Assembly (NCBI RefSeq): GCF_014649015.1
Contig: NZ_BMSF01000013.1
Location: 124,001 to 188,000, forward strand
Source: Streptomyces narbonensis
GTDB lineage: Bacteria; Actinomycetota; Actinomycetes; Streptomycetales; Streptomycetaceae
Reading direction: 5' to 3'
Length of the DNA: 64,000 bases
The notes beneath the pieces were generated by a model that saw only the letters and a list, made by a program, of their open reading frames with translations, ran no database searches and had not been told where the DNA came from. The translations under genes were made by a program, and so were the position numbers. Shown here in pieces: positions 1 to 7,174 of this stretch; within the stretch, counting starts at the first letter, position 1; the number at the start of each line of letters is the position of its first letter.

Positions 1-194
1 CCTCCGTCCCGGACATCCTGGTCCAGGAGGTCCTGGAGTGGCTCGGCGAGCGCGGCTACGCGGACGTCGAGATCGTCAAGACGGCGGACGAGTCCCTGAC
101 GTTCTCCCTGCCCAAGGAGCTCCGCAACAAGGACCTGCGCGCCGTGGCGGAGAAGCTCGGCGCGGGTGAGCCCGCGGCCGCCGCCAAGGAGTAA
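1..194 (+). CDS. ispH: 4-hydroxy-3-methylbut-2-enyl diphosphate reductase, C-terminal end only
   Basis: Only the last 63 codons are inside the window; the reading frame starts before base 1 and ends at TAA 192-194. The visible tail reads SVPDILVQEVLEWLGERG, then a TADESLTFSLPKELR segment, which I recognise as the C-terminus of actinobacterial IspH (LytB). IspH is the last enzyme of the MEP isoprenoid pathway, a cytosolic iron-sulfur enzyme that makes IPP and DMAPP from HMBPP. Its catalytic cysteines lie upstream and cannot be checked. The order ispH, ppgK, ychF fits the conserved Streptomyces arrangement and supports the call. Confidence 0.8.
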   Translation, partial: SVPDILVQEVLEWLGERGYADVEIVKTADESLTFSLPKELRNKDLRAVAEKLGAGEPAAAAKE

Positions 195-223
195 CTCCAC
201 GCCAGAGCCCTTACCGTGGGTCC

Positions 224-973
224 ATGACCATGAACGTCTTCGGAGTGGACATCGGCGGTTCGGGCATCAAGGGCGCCCCCGTGGACCTGGAGCGCGGAGC
301 GCTCGCCGAGGAGCGCCACAAGGTACTCACCCCGCAGCCCGCCACACCCGACGGTGTGGCGGGCTGCGTCGTGGAGGTCGTGGGGCACTTCGGCTGGACC
401 GGACCGGTGGGGGTGACCTTCCCGGGCGTGGTGACCGGCTCCACGATCCGTACCGCCGCCAACGTCGACAGGACCTGGATCGGCGTCGACGCGGGCACCC
501 TCCTGAGCGAGCGGCTCGGCGGGCTCCCGGTGACCGTCCTGAACGACGCGGACGCGGCCGGGGTCGCGGAGATGACCTTCGGAGCGGGCCGGGGCCGCAA
601 GGGCACGGTGATCCTGCTGACACTGGGCACGGGCATCGGCTCGGCCCTCTTCGTCGACGGCCGGCTCGTGCCGAACACGGAGCTGGGCCACCTGGAGCTG
701 AAGGGCCACGACGCGGAGACCCGGGCCTCGACGAAGGCCAAGGAGGACCACGACCTCAGCTGGGAGCACTGGGCGAAGCGCCGGCTGACGAAGTACCTCG
801 CGCACGTGGAGATGCTGTTCTCGCCGGAGCTGTTCATCATCGGCGGCGGGGTGAGCCGCAAGGCCGACAAGTTCCTCCCGCTGATCGAGGGCATCCGCGC
901 GGAGATCGTCCCTGCCGAGCTCCAGAACAACGCGGGGATCGTGGGCGCGGCGATGGCGGCGGCGGAGGCCTGA
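224..973 (+). CDS. ppgK: Polyphosphate glucokinase (ROK family)
   Basis: This 249-aa cytosolic sugar kinase would phosphorylate glucose to glucose-6-phosphate using polyphosphate and/or ATP. The N-terminus has the ROK phosphate-binding motif VDIGGSGIKGAPVD (residues about 8-21). A VTFPGVV segment, the catalytic-region LNDADAAG and the glycine-rich TLGTGIGSALFVDG follow in the usual order, and the length is normal for actinobacterial PpgK. The start is ATG 224; a second in-frame ATG lies two codons later. The gene begins 29 bp after ispH, so co-transcription is plausible. Polyphosphate use is inferred from the family and not visible in the sequence. Confidence 0.9.
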   Translation: MTMNVFGVDIGGSGIKGAPVDLERGALAEERHKVLTPQPATPDGVAGCVVEVVGHFGWTGPVGVTFPGVVTGSTIRTAANVDRTWIGVDAGTLLSERLGGLPVTVLNDADAAGVAEMTFGAGRGRKGTVILLTLGTGIGSALFVDGRLVPNTELGHLELKGHDAETRASTKAKEDHDLSWEHWAKRRLTKYLAHVEMLFSPELFIIGGGVSRKADKFLPLIEGIRAEIVPAELQNNAGIVGAAMAAAEA

Positions 974-1010
974 GCGCCGGCGGCGCACGAGTGACGGGGC
1001 GCGAGCCCCC

Positions 1011-1085
1011 GGGCCGCGTGCTCCTGGGCCGCGTGCTCCTGGGCCGCGTGCTCCGGGGCCGCGTGCTCCTGGGCCGCGCGCCCCT
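1011..1085. repeat. Five tandem copies of a 15-bp unit between convergent genes
   Basis: The unit gggccgcgtgctcct is repeated head to tail at 1011, 1026, 1041, 1056 and 1071. The third copy ends in g, and the last is degenerate (gggccgcgcgcccct). The array lies 38 bp after ppgK and just before the 3' end of the convergent DUF6542 gene. The unit length is a multiple of three, but no gene clearly translates it. It may be a slippage-prone minisatellite. Confidence 0.9.
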
Positions 1086-1095
1086 GGCAGGGGCC

Positions 1096-1866
1096 TTACG
1101 CGACGGGGCGGCGGCCGGGCGCCGGGGGGCGCCCGCCGGCCTTCTCGCCGGCACCGGGGGTGGTCCGCCCGGCGGCACCGGAACCGACGGCCCCGACCCC
1201 GGCCCCGGCCCCGGCGGCGGCGTGACGCTGCTGTCGGCGCCCCATGTCCCGTACCTTCCGCACGCTCGTGATGAGCCCGGCGACGAGGGTGCCCCCGTAG
1301 AGCCAGCCGGCGTGCACGGCGAGCGCGGTCACGACGGCCATGGCCTGGCCGCCGAGCCCACCCGTACCGCCCGCGATGGGGACGACCCCGACGGCGAAGG
1401 CGATGGGCACGCTGATCGGGGCGGTGACGAGGTCGGCGGTACGGACCCACAGCGCGGTCAGGGCGCTGACCGGCAGGAACAGCAGCCCGAAGACGATCGG
1501 GGAGCCGTCGAGGATCAGCCGGTCGAGGAAACCGACGACGAGCATGACGGCGGCGGCGAAGAGGCCGGCGCCGAGCCCCGTGAGCCGGGGCGCCGGGAGC
1601 CGCCGCAGGGCGAGGACGACGGGCGGCACCGGCCGGGTGCCCGAAGGCCGTGCGGAACCGCGCACGGGACCGGCGGCCCCCGCGGCCCCGGCCCGCTCCA
1701 CGCGGCCGTCGCCGGCGCCCCGCCCGGCCCTGCCGGTCACGCGGTACACGGCCACGCCCTCGACGGCCGCGCCGTCCACGAGCGCGGCGGGCGGCGCCAC
1801 GGGCGGCGTGACGGGGTTTTGCGGCCGTCGGCGGCCTTGCGGCTGACTTGTCCTGTGCTGCTCCAC
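1096..1866 (-). CDS. DUF6542 domain membrane protein
   Basis: This 256-aa protein starts at GTG 1866. The first 100 residues are low-complexity Pro/Arg/Ala/Gly and probably disordered. A compact membrane domain follows (residues about 110-215) with four hydrophobic helices, including LGAGLFAAAVMLVVGFLDRLI, a VFGLLFLPVSALTALWV segment, IAFAVGVVPIA and a final helix before LITSVRKVRDMGRR. The tail is basic and low-complexity. The pattern matches the DUF6542 family found beside ychF in Streptomyces; its function is unknown. It is divergent from ychF, with 161 bp of shared upstream DNA. Confidence 0.75.
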   Translation of the reverse strand: MEQHRTSQPQGRRRPQNPVTPPVAPPAALVDGAAVEGVAVYRVTGRAGRGAGDGRVERAGAAGAAGPVRGSARPSGTRPVPPVVLALRRLPAPRLTGLGAGLFAAAVMLVVGFLDRLILDGSPIVFGLLFLPVSALTALWVRTADLVTAPISVPIAFAVGVVPIAGGTGGLGGQAMAVVTALAVHAGWLYGGTLVAGLITSVRKVRDMGRRQQRHAAAGAGAGVGAVGSGAAGRTTPGAGEKAGGRPPAPGRRPVA

Positions 1867-2027
1867 ACCACCAACGTAGGTCGGAAGAGGCGGGGAACCC
1901 GGTCCGAGACACGCCCTTTGGGTGACGTTGCGCCCGAGATCGACCGAAGGTCGGCGTCACTGGCCGGTTCGGCCCGCCCGTAAACTGGGGGATCGGCCCA
2001 CCATCCACACTTCAGGAAGTCGCCACC

Positions 2028-3116
2028 GTGTCGCTCACGATCGGAATCGTCGGTCTGCCGAATGTCGGCAAGTCGACCCTGTTCAACGCCCTGACCAAGA
2101 ACGACGTGCTGGCGGCCAACTACCCGTTCGCCACGATCGAGCCCAACGTCGGTGTCGTCGGTGTCCCGGACGCCCGCCTCACCAAGCTCGCGGAGATCTT
2201 CAGCTCCCAGCGCATCCTCCCGGCGACGGTCGACTTCGTCGACATCGCGGGCATCGTGCGCGGCGCGAGCGAGGGCGAGGGCCTGGGCAACAAGTTCCTC
2301 GCGAACATCCGCGAGTCGGACGCGATCTGCCAGGTCATCCGCGCCTTCAAGGACGAGAACGTCGTCCACGTCGACGGCAAGGTCTCGCCGAAGGACGACA
2401 TCGAGACGATCAACACGGAGCTGATCCTCGCGGACCTCCAGACGATCGAGAAGGTCCTGCCGCGCCTCCAGAAGGAGATGCGGATCAAGAAGGACATCGC
2501 GCCGAAGGTCGCGGCGGTCGAGGCCGCCCAGGCGATCCTGGAGAAGGGCGACACCCTCTTCTCGCAGGGCATCGTCCAGGGCTCGGAGAAGGCGGAGCCG
2601 CTCCACGACCTCCACCTCCTGACCACGAAGCCGTTCCTGTACGTCTTCAACGTCGACGAGGACGAGCTGACGGACGACGCCTTCAAGGCCGAGCAGAGCG
2701 CGCTGGTCGCCCCGGCCGAGGCGATCTTCCTCAACGCCAAGCTGGAGCAGGACCTCGCCGAGCTCGACGAGGAGGACGCCATGGAGCTCCTCCAGTCCGT
2801 CGGCGCCGAGGAGCCCGGCCTCGCCACCCTCGCCCGCGTCGGCTTCGCGACCCTCGGCCTCCAGACCTACCTGACGGCCGGCCCGAAGGAATCCCGCGCC
2901 TGGACGATCAAGCAGGGCGCGACGGCCCCCGAGGCGGCCGGTGTGATCCACACCGACTTCCAGAAGGGCTTCATCAAGGCCGAGGTCATCTCCTTCGCCG
3001 ACCTGGTCGCCACCGGCTCGGTAGCCGACGCCCGCGCGGCCGGCAAGGCCCGCATGGAGGGCAAGGAGTACGTGATGCAGGACGGCGACGTGGTGGAGTT
3101 CCGCTTCAACGTCTAA
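2028..3116 (+). CDS. ychF: Redox-regulated ATPase/GTPase YchF
   Basis: This 362-aa Obg-family P-loop NTPase is a ribosome-associated, ATP-preferring translation and stress factor (OLA1 family). The G1 loop GLPNVGKST is at residues 9-17, the G3-like region is DFVDIAGIVRGASEGEGLGNKFL, and a helical domain is followed by the C-terminal TGS-like domain ending VVEFRFNV. The start is GTG 2028. The protein is full length, but its last codons and TAA stop lie at the left junction of the integrated element: core bases 3099-3114 are repeated at 24310. The uninterrupted gene probably ended FRFNV-TGA, so integration leaves the protein unchanged. Confidence 0.95.
   Translation: MSLTIGIVGLPNVGKSTLFNALTKNDVLAANYPFATIEPNVGVVGVPDARLTKLAEIFSSQRILPATVDFVDIAGIVRGASEGEGLGNKFLANIRESDAICQVIRAFKDENVVHVDGKVSPKDDIETINTELILADLQTIEKVLPRLQKEMRIKKDIAPKVAAVEAAQAILEKGDTLFSQGIVQGSEKAEPLHDLHLLTTKPFLYVFNVDEDELTDDAFKAEQSALVAPAEAIFLNAKLEQDLAELDEEDAMELLQSVGAEEPGLATLARVGFATLGLQTYLTAGPKESRAWTIKQGATAPEAAGVIHTDFQKGFIKAEVISFADLVATGSVADARAAGKARMEGKEYVMQDGDVVEFRFNV
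3099..3114. other. attL core (16-bp direct repeat) in ychF
   Basis: The sequence ttccgcttcaacgtct encodes the last residues FRFNV of YchF plus the first base of the stop. The identical 16 bases occur at 24310-24325. Identity ends at both edges (g versus a before, a versus g after), which defines the core. Here it continues as aa, giving TAA. Confidence 0.88.
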
Positions 3117-3170
3117 TACGTTCGGCGAAAGGCCGTCTGACCTGCGACGGAGCGGGTTGGGCGGCCTTTG

Positions 3171-3191
3171 CGGTCCGCACAGAGTCCGCAG
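3171..3191. repeat. Candidate integrase arm site(s), left end
   Basis: The sequence agagtccgcag at 3181-3191, preceded by a related ggtccgcac at 3172-3180, matches the ccagtccgcag and tcagtccgcag repeats clustered just inside the right end (24184-24306). Similar short repeats flanking both cores are typical arm-type binding sites for tyrosine integrases. The assignment is inferred from position and similarity only. Confidence 0.45.
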
Positions 3192-3224
3192 CGTGCTGAC
3201 GTCGGTCAGCGCGCGGGGGAGCGG

Positions 3225-4343
3225 CTACGCCGCTTCGTCGACCTGCGGCTGGGCATCTGCGGACTGGTCCGCGTACGCCTTGTCGACCGCGGCCCGGGTC
3301 CGCTCCTCGGAGTCGGGCCACAGGTGGGTGTAGATGTTCAGCGTCATGGCCGCATTGGTGTGGCCGAGACGCTCGGAGACCGTCTTCACGGACTCGCCGT
3401 GCTTGATCAGCAGGCTGGCGTAGTGGTGCCGGAGGGCGTGGGGTCCGGTGCCCTTCGGTATGCCGGCCTTCGCGCAGGCGGGCCGCCAGGAGGCGTCCAT
3501 GAAGTGCGTGTAGACCACGGGTCCGCCTTGCGGCGCCGTGAAGATCCAGCCCTCGTGCCCATCGGCGGGGAAGTCCCGCAGGTGGGCCTTCATCGCATCC
3601 ACTGCCACGCGGGGGAGCGGGACCGTGCGGTGCGAGCGAGCGGTCTTGGGCGGGCAGACGTACACGCCGTGCTTGGCGGTCTGCTGAATCTGCTGCTCGA
3701 CCGAGACGGTCGCGTGCAGCAGGTCCACGTGCCGGAGCTGGAGGCCGAAGAGTTCGCCGGGGCGGAGTCCGGTGGCCGCGCCGAGTAGCACGAGGCCCTT
3801 GTATCGGGCGGGTATTTCCTCGGACAGCGTCCGTACCTGCTCGACAGCCAGTGGCACGATCTTCTTCCGTGGTACCGAGGGCAGCTTCGCCTCGGCGCAC
3901 GGGTTGTGAGGGATCATCCGGTCACGGACGGCCGCCCTGAAAACGGCGTTGACCGTGTTGAAGACCGTCCGTGAGGTGCTGGCGGCCAGCCCGTGCGTGG
4001 TGGTCAGACTGGTGACCCAGCTCTGTACGTCGCCGGGCTTGATGGCGCCGAGTGCCCGCTTCTCCCAGGCCGGGTAGACGTAGCAGCGCAGGTGCTGGGC
4101 CACCGCCTTGGCCGTGGAAGGCCGGTGCGGCTGGATGGCCCGCCATTCCTCCGCGTACTCCTTGAAGGGCTTCTTCGACGATCGCGGGTCGACGTACTGC
4201 CCGGTGACCAGGCTGGCCGTGACCTCGTCGATCCACCGCTGGGCGTCGATCTTGCGCTCGAAGTGGCGGGCGTGCTCCTTGCCGTCGAGGTCGCGGTAGC
4301 GAGCACGCCATTTACCGTTGGGGCGCTTCTGGATGTTGGCCAA
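3225..4343 (-). CDS. int: Tyrosine recombinase/integrase
   Basis: This 372-aa phage-type integrase would catalyse insertion into and excision from the ychF 3' end. An N-terminal arm-binding domain (about 1-55) precedes a SAM-like core-binding domain (about 58-145) and the catalytic domain. The expected residues are present: R194 in TGLRPGEL, K233 in PPKTARSHRT, H302 and R305 in HALRHHYAS, H328 in LGHTN and the nucleophile Y338 in NIYTHL. The start is TTG 4343, preceded by aaggag at a suitable distance. The gene reads toward attL, whose core lies 110 bp beyond the stop. It lies 24 bp downstream of the repressor gene, so it may be expressed with it. Confidence 0.95.
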   Translation of the reverse strand: MANIQKRPNGKWRARYRDLDGKEHARHFERKIDAQRWIDEVTASLVTGQYVDPRSSKKPFKEYAEEWRAIQPHRPSTAKAVAQHLRCYVYPAWEKRALGAIKPGDVQSWVTSLTTTHGLAASTSRTVFNTVNAVFRAAVRDRMIPHNPCAEAKLPSVPRKKIVPLAVEQVRTLSEEIPARYKGLVLLGAATGLRPGELFGLQLRHVDLLHATVSVEQQIQQTAKHGVYVCPPKTARSHRTVPLPRVAVDAMKAHLRDFPADGHEGWIFTAPQGGPVVYTHFMDASWRPACAKAGIPKGTGPHALRHHYASLLIKHGESVKTVSERLGHTNAAMTLNIYTHLWPDSEERTRAAVDKAYADQSADAQPQVDEAA

Positions 4344-4367
4344 GTGGCCTCTCCTTCGTGTCGGTTG

Positions 4368-4868
4368 TCAGTAGTGGCCGCCGTCCTCGATGTCGCTGCT
4401 GAGCGTGCGAGCGTCCCGCTCGTCGCCCATGAGGCGGAGGCACTGCTCGTGGATCGCCCGCGAGCTGTCCGGGTGGGCCTTGATGTGGTCGGCGATGGCG
4501 ACCACGGCGTGATGCAGGCGGTCGCGCGCGTCTCGGGCCTCGTAGAACGCTTCGACGGCTTCCTGGACGAGCCGCCGGCTGTCGATGTCGAGCCCCTCGA
4601 GGGGCGGGGACATCAGCTCTTCAAGAGGAAGCTCGAAGACGCGTGAGAAGGCGAGGGCCTCGTCGAGGTTGATGCGTCGGCGGGGGGTGCCGTTCTCGAT
4701 GCGCCAGACCGCCGTCTGGTTCATCTTGATGCCGGCTCTGGTCACCCGCTCCGCCAGCTCGGTCGTGCTCCACCCTCTGACCTCGCGCTCCAGGGCGACG
4801 CGTGCGGCCACGTTCCCTTCGCTGTAGAGCAGCGGCACTTCGCCACCCTCGGGCTTGTCGCCTGCCAT
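4368..4868 (-). CDS. XRE-family helix-turn-helix repressor
   Basis: This 166-aa protein has an XRE-type HTH at about residues 22-80: helix VALEREVRGWSTTELAERV, recognition region MNQTAVWRIENGTPRRR, then LDEALAFSRVFELPLEELM. A helical C-terminal region has a heptad-like stretch and ends with acidic and His residues. A longer frame reaches 5009, but ATG 4868 is chosen because GGAGG sits 4 bp upstream. It is divergent from the excisionase-like gene and upstream of int in the same orientation, so it probably controls the integration/excision decision. Its target site is not proven. Confidence 0.85.
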   Translation of the reverse strand: MAGDKPEGGEVPLLYSEGNVAARVALEREVRGWSTTELAERVTRAGIKMNQTAVWRIENGTPRRRINLDEALAFSRVFELPLEELMSPPLEGLDIDSRRLVQEAVEAFYEARDARDRLHHAVVAIADHIKAHPDSSRAIHEQCLRLMGDERDARTLSSDIEDGGHY

Positions 4869-4989
4869 TGAACCTCCATCATCACCATCGCTATCCCAAT
4901 TGAAACATGGGCTTCCCGATTTGGGTAACCGCCGATCCTGGGGTACAACTTTATGCAGATCGAATCGTCGCCTAGCCGAATGGGAATGC
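4869..4989. promoter_or_regulatory. Divergent control region between repressor and excisionase
   Basis: This 121-bp spacer is less GC-rich than its flanks. It contains an imperfect inverted repeat with arms cccaatt (4895-4901) and atttggg (4919-4925), and further AT-rich sequence (acaactttatgcag) near 4943. The position between a divergent XRE repressor and an HTH gene suggests overlapping promoters and operator sites. No -10/-35 pair can be fixed with confidence. Confidence 0.5.
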
Positions 4990-5184
4990 ATGCGATACCT
5001 GACCACCACCGAGGTCGCCGAGCGCTACCGCACAGCCGAGAGCACCGTCCGCTACTGGCGCCACATCAAGAAGGGGCCGCGCGGCATCAAGGTCGGCAAG
5101 CGGGTGCTCTACCCCGAGGCCGAGCTGCTGCGCTACGAGCACACGCTGATCGACGGCCGAGACGAGTGGGGCCTGGCCTCGTGA
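4990..5184 (+). CDS. Excisionase-like MerR/HTH_17 DNA-binding protein
   Basis: This 64-aa protein starts MRYLTTTEVAERYRTAESTVRYW, a winged HTH of the excisionase/HTH_17 type, followed by KVGKRVLYPEAELLRYE, the usual wing and helix. Proteins of this size beside the integrase are the excisionases of actinobacterial integrative elements and bend DNA to promote excision. The chosen start is ATG 4990; an upstream extension in the same frame to 4855 would overlap the repressor start and is unlikely. Whether it acts as Xis or as a regulator cannot be told from sequence. Confidence 0.8.
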   Translation: MRYLTTTEVAERYRTAESTVRYWRHIKKGPRGIKVGKRVLYPEAELLRYEHTLIDGRDEWGLAS

Positions 5185-5270
5185 GCCGCCCGCAGCCCCG
5201 GACACAGCAACGGCCCCCGGCGCGCCAACGCCGAGGGCCGGAGATTCCCCTGCACGTCGCCCATCCCTGA
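5181..5270 (+). CDS. Possible 29-aa leader/small ORF after the excisionase
   Basis: A GTG at 5181 overlaps the TGA stop of the excisionase-like gene (GTGA) and opens a frame encoding 29 residues rich in Arg, Pro and Gln, ending at TGA 5270. It spans the hairpin at 5211-5240. It could be a translated leader that links ribosome movement to hairpin folding, or no gene at all. The overlap and position are the only support. Confidence 0.25.
   Translation: MSRPQPRTQQRPPARQRRGPEIPLHVAHP
5211..5240 (+). terminator. Hairpin (terminator or attenuator) before the DUF3631 gene
   Basis: Arms cggcccccggcg (5211-5222) and cgccgagggccg (5229-5240) pair at 11 of 12 positions around the loop cgccaa. There is no T-run. 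It lies between the excisionase-like gene and the replication/mobilization genes, so it may limit read-through into them. Confidence 0.55.
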
Positions 5271-5332
5271 ACGAACGAACCGGCGAGGGGCGGGACCTTG
5301 CCCGTCCCGTCCCTCACCTGAGAGGAACGTCG

Positions 5333-6994
5333 ATGGAGGACTCTACGTCCCCCTCCACCTCGAACACATCCCACAAGGTCGTCTGGCCTGCCGCTGCGGT
5401 CCCCGGCCAGGGCATCCCGTGGCTCGGTCCGGACCGAGCGGACGGCCGACCCGCCTTTCCGGGGACCGGCGATCGACCGGACCGTGCCGCTGGTCCGGTC
5501 GGTCCGGAACCGGACCGGCCCGCGACCGAAACCCGGACCGAAGTTCCGGACAACCCGGACCAGGAACCCGGACCGACGGAGAACGCGCAGCTCAGCGGCC
5601 CACCGGACCGGACCGGGAACCCGGACCATGGACCCGGTCTGGAAGCCGAGGACCGGACGAAGAGTTCCGGTCAGTCGGTCGGCGAACCCGGACCGTCGGT
5701 CCCGGTTTTCCGCGGTCACCACGATGCTCCGGGGACGGTCCCCGAACCCGGACCGGGGACCGAGGATCATGAGCGTGCCGGCCTCACGGCGGACCGGGAC
5801 CAGGACGGGACCGCCGTACTGGACGAGCTGCGCGCCGCGATCGGCCGGTACGTCGTGCTGCCGAGCGAGGAGGCACTCACCGCGGTCACCTTGTGGGTGG
5901 CGGCTTCCCACATTCAGCCCGCCCTCCAGCACGCGCCGCGCCTGGCGGTGGTGGGGCCGACCAAGGGCTGCGGCAAGTCCCGGGTCCTGGACGTGCTCCA
6001 CGAGACCGTGCACAAGCCGATGATGACGGTGAACACCTCGTCGGCGGTGGTCTTCCGGATCATCGGCGAGGACCCGCCAACGCTCCTGGTGGACGAGGCC
6101 GACACCATCTTCGGCCCGAAGGCCGGCGACAAGGAGGACCTGCGCGGCCTGCTGAACGCCGGACACCAGCGCAACCGCCCCGCCTGGCGGATATCCGGCC
6201 CTGAGCACAAGCCGACCGCGTTCCCGACCTTCGCCATGGCCGCGCTGGCAGGCATCGGCGACCTGCCGGACACGATCATGGACCGAGCCGTCGTGCTCCG
6301 CATGCAGAAGCGCAAGCCCGGCGAGAAGGTCGCTCCCTTCCGATCCCGGCACTCCGTCCCGGAACTGAACGCGCTGCGGGATCAGCTGGCCGCGTGGCTG
6401 ACCCCGCTGCGCGGGACAGCGCACCGGCTGGTGCCACCGATGCCGGTCGAGGACCGGGCCGCGGACACCTGGGAGCCCCTGGTCATCGTCGCCGACCTGG
6501 CCGGCGGCCACTGGCCCGCCCAGGCCCGCGCCGCCTGCCTGGCGATGACCCGCAACGAGGTGGTCCAGGACGAGCAGGCGACGCTGAAGACCCGGTTGCT
6601 CCGGGACATCCGCCGAGTCTTCGAGCACCAGGGCGACAAGGAGGCGCTGCGCAGCCATGACCTGCTCGCCGCCCTCATCCAGGACGCCGAGGCACCCTGG
6701 GCCGAGTACGGCACCAAGGGCCTGAACGCCTACCACCTGGCCAACCTGCTCCGCGACTTCGGCATCAGCCCGGCCAACCACCGCTTCGAGAACGGCAGGC
6801 AGGCCAAGGCGTACGCCCGCAACCAGTTCCTCGACGCCTGGGCCCGCTACTGCCCCGACCCTGCCCAGCCGGCACCCGCAGCCGACGAGGCCGTGCTCGC
6901 ACGTCGAGCCCCGGGCAAGCCACCGGCCCCTCCGACCGGGACGCTGCCCATCGGCCCGCCCGGCGGGCCTACCGGCCCGAGGCCCACTCGCTGA
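5333..6994 (+). CDS. DUF3631 domain P-loop protein (putative replication/helicase-type function)
   Basis: This 553-aa protein has a Walker A motif, GPTKGCGKS (208-216), and a Walker B motif, LLVDEAD (251-257). The region after them (GLLNAGHQRNRPAWRISGP, then AMAALAGIGDLPDTIMDRAVVLRM) is typical of DUF3631 ATPases carried by actinobacterial plasmids, phages and integrative elements. The first 160 residues are a Pro/Asp/Gly/Arg-rich linker whose DNA is packed with ggaccg motifs. The C-terminus has a DNA-binding-like helical segment, TKGLNAYHLANLLRDFGISP, and a Pro-rich tail. The family often sits in primase/helicase proteins, so a role in element replication is plausible. The reaction is not established. 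Confidence 0.8.
   Translation: MEDSTSPSTSNTSHKVVWPAAAVPGQGIPWLGPDRADGRPAFPGTGDRPDRAAGPVGPEPDRPATETRTEVPDNPDQEPGPTENAQLSGPPDRTGNPDHGPGLEAEDRTKSSGQSVGEPGPSVPVFRGHHDAPGTVPEPGPGTEDHERAGLTADRDQDGTAVLDELRAAIGRYVVLPSEEALTAVTLWVAASHIQPALQHAPRLAVVGPTKGCGKSRVLDVLHETVHKPMMTVNTSSAVVFRIIGEDPPTLLVDEADTIFGPKAGDKEDLRGLLNAGHQRNRPAWRISGPEHKPTAFPTFAMAALAGIGDLPDTIMDRAVVLRMQKRKPGEKVAPFRSRHSVPELNALRDQLAAWLTPLRGTAHRLVPPMPVEDRAADTWEPLVIVADLAGGHWPAQARAACLAMTRNEVVQDEQATLKTRLLRDIRRVFEHQGDKEALRSHDLLAALIQDAEAPWAEYGTKGLNAYHLANLLRDFGISPANHRFENGRQAKAYARNQFLDAWARYCPDPAQPAPAADEAVLARRAPGKPPAPPTGTLPIGPPGGPTGPRPTR
5418..5830. repeat. Dense ggaccg/cggtcc iteron-like cluster
   Basis: Within the 5' part of the DUF3631 gene, the hexamer ggaccg (often as cccggaccg or ccggaccgg) and its complement recur more than 20 times in about 400 bp. 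Copies fall in at least two codon phases: CCG GAC CGx encodes PDR and CCC GGA CCG encodes PGP. A single protein repeat therefore does not explain them. The array may be a binding-site cluster such as a replication origin, or a compositional minisatellite. Confidence 0.6.
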
Positions 6995-7174
6995 CACCAG
7001 CTCCGTATCAATCCGTCGCATCCGTCCCCGCGCAGGTCAGCGCGGGGACGGAGTTCCTTGCCGATACGGATCACTCCGTACCTGCGACCGCCTCCGTACC
7101 TGTCCTGACCAGCTACGGGACGGATGCAACGGACGTGACGAAGCCCCACCGCACACGACCACCGGAGCACCACC
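6995..7174. promoter_or_regulatory. Repeat-rich spacer upstream of mobC: candidate origin of transfer
   Basis: The 180-bp gap holds a perfect 12-bp inverted repeat, tccgtccccgcg (7021-7032) and cgcggggacgga (7041-7052), with loop caggtcag. Short direct repeats follow: ctccgtacctg at 7074 and again at 7093, plus several tccgt/acgga half-sites in both orientations. Lack of a T-run and position directly upstream of the mobC-relaxase pair fit an oriT. The hairpin could instead terminate the upstream gene. The nic site cannot be located. Confidence 0.5.

Noticed and set aside
1011..1085. Tandem repeats considered as a CRISPR array
   Set aside because: Units are contiguous with no unique spacers, and no cas genes are present anywhere in the window.
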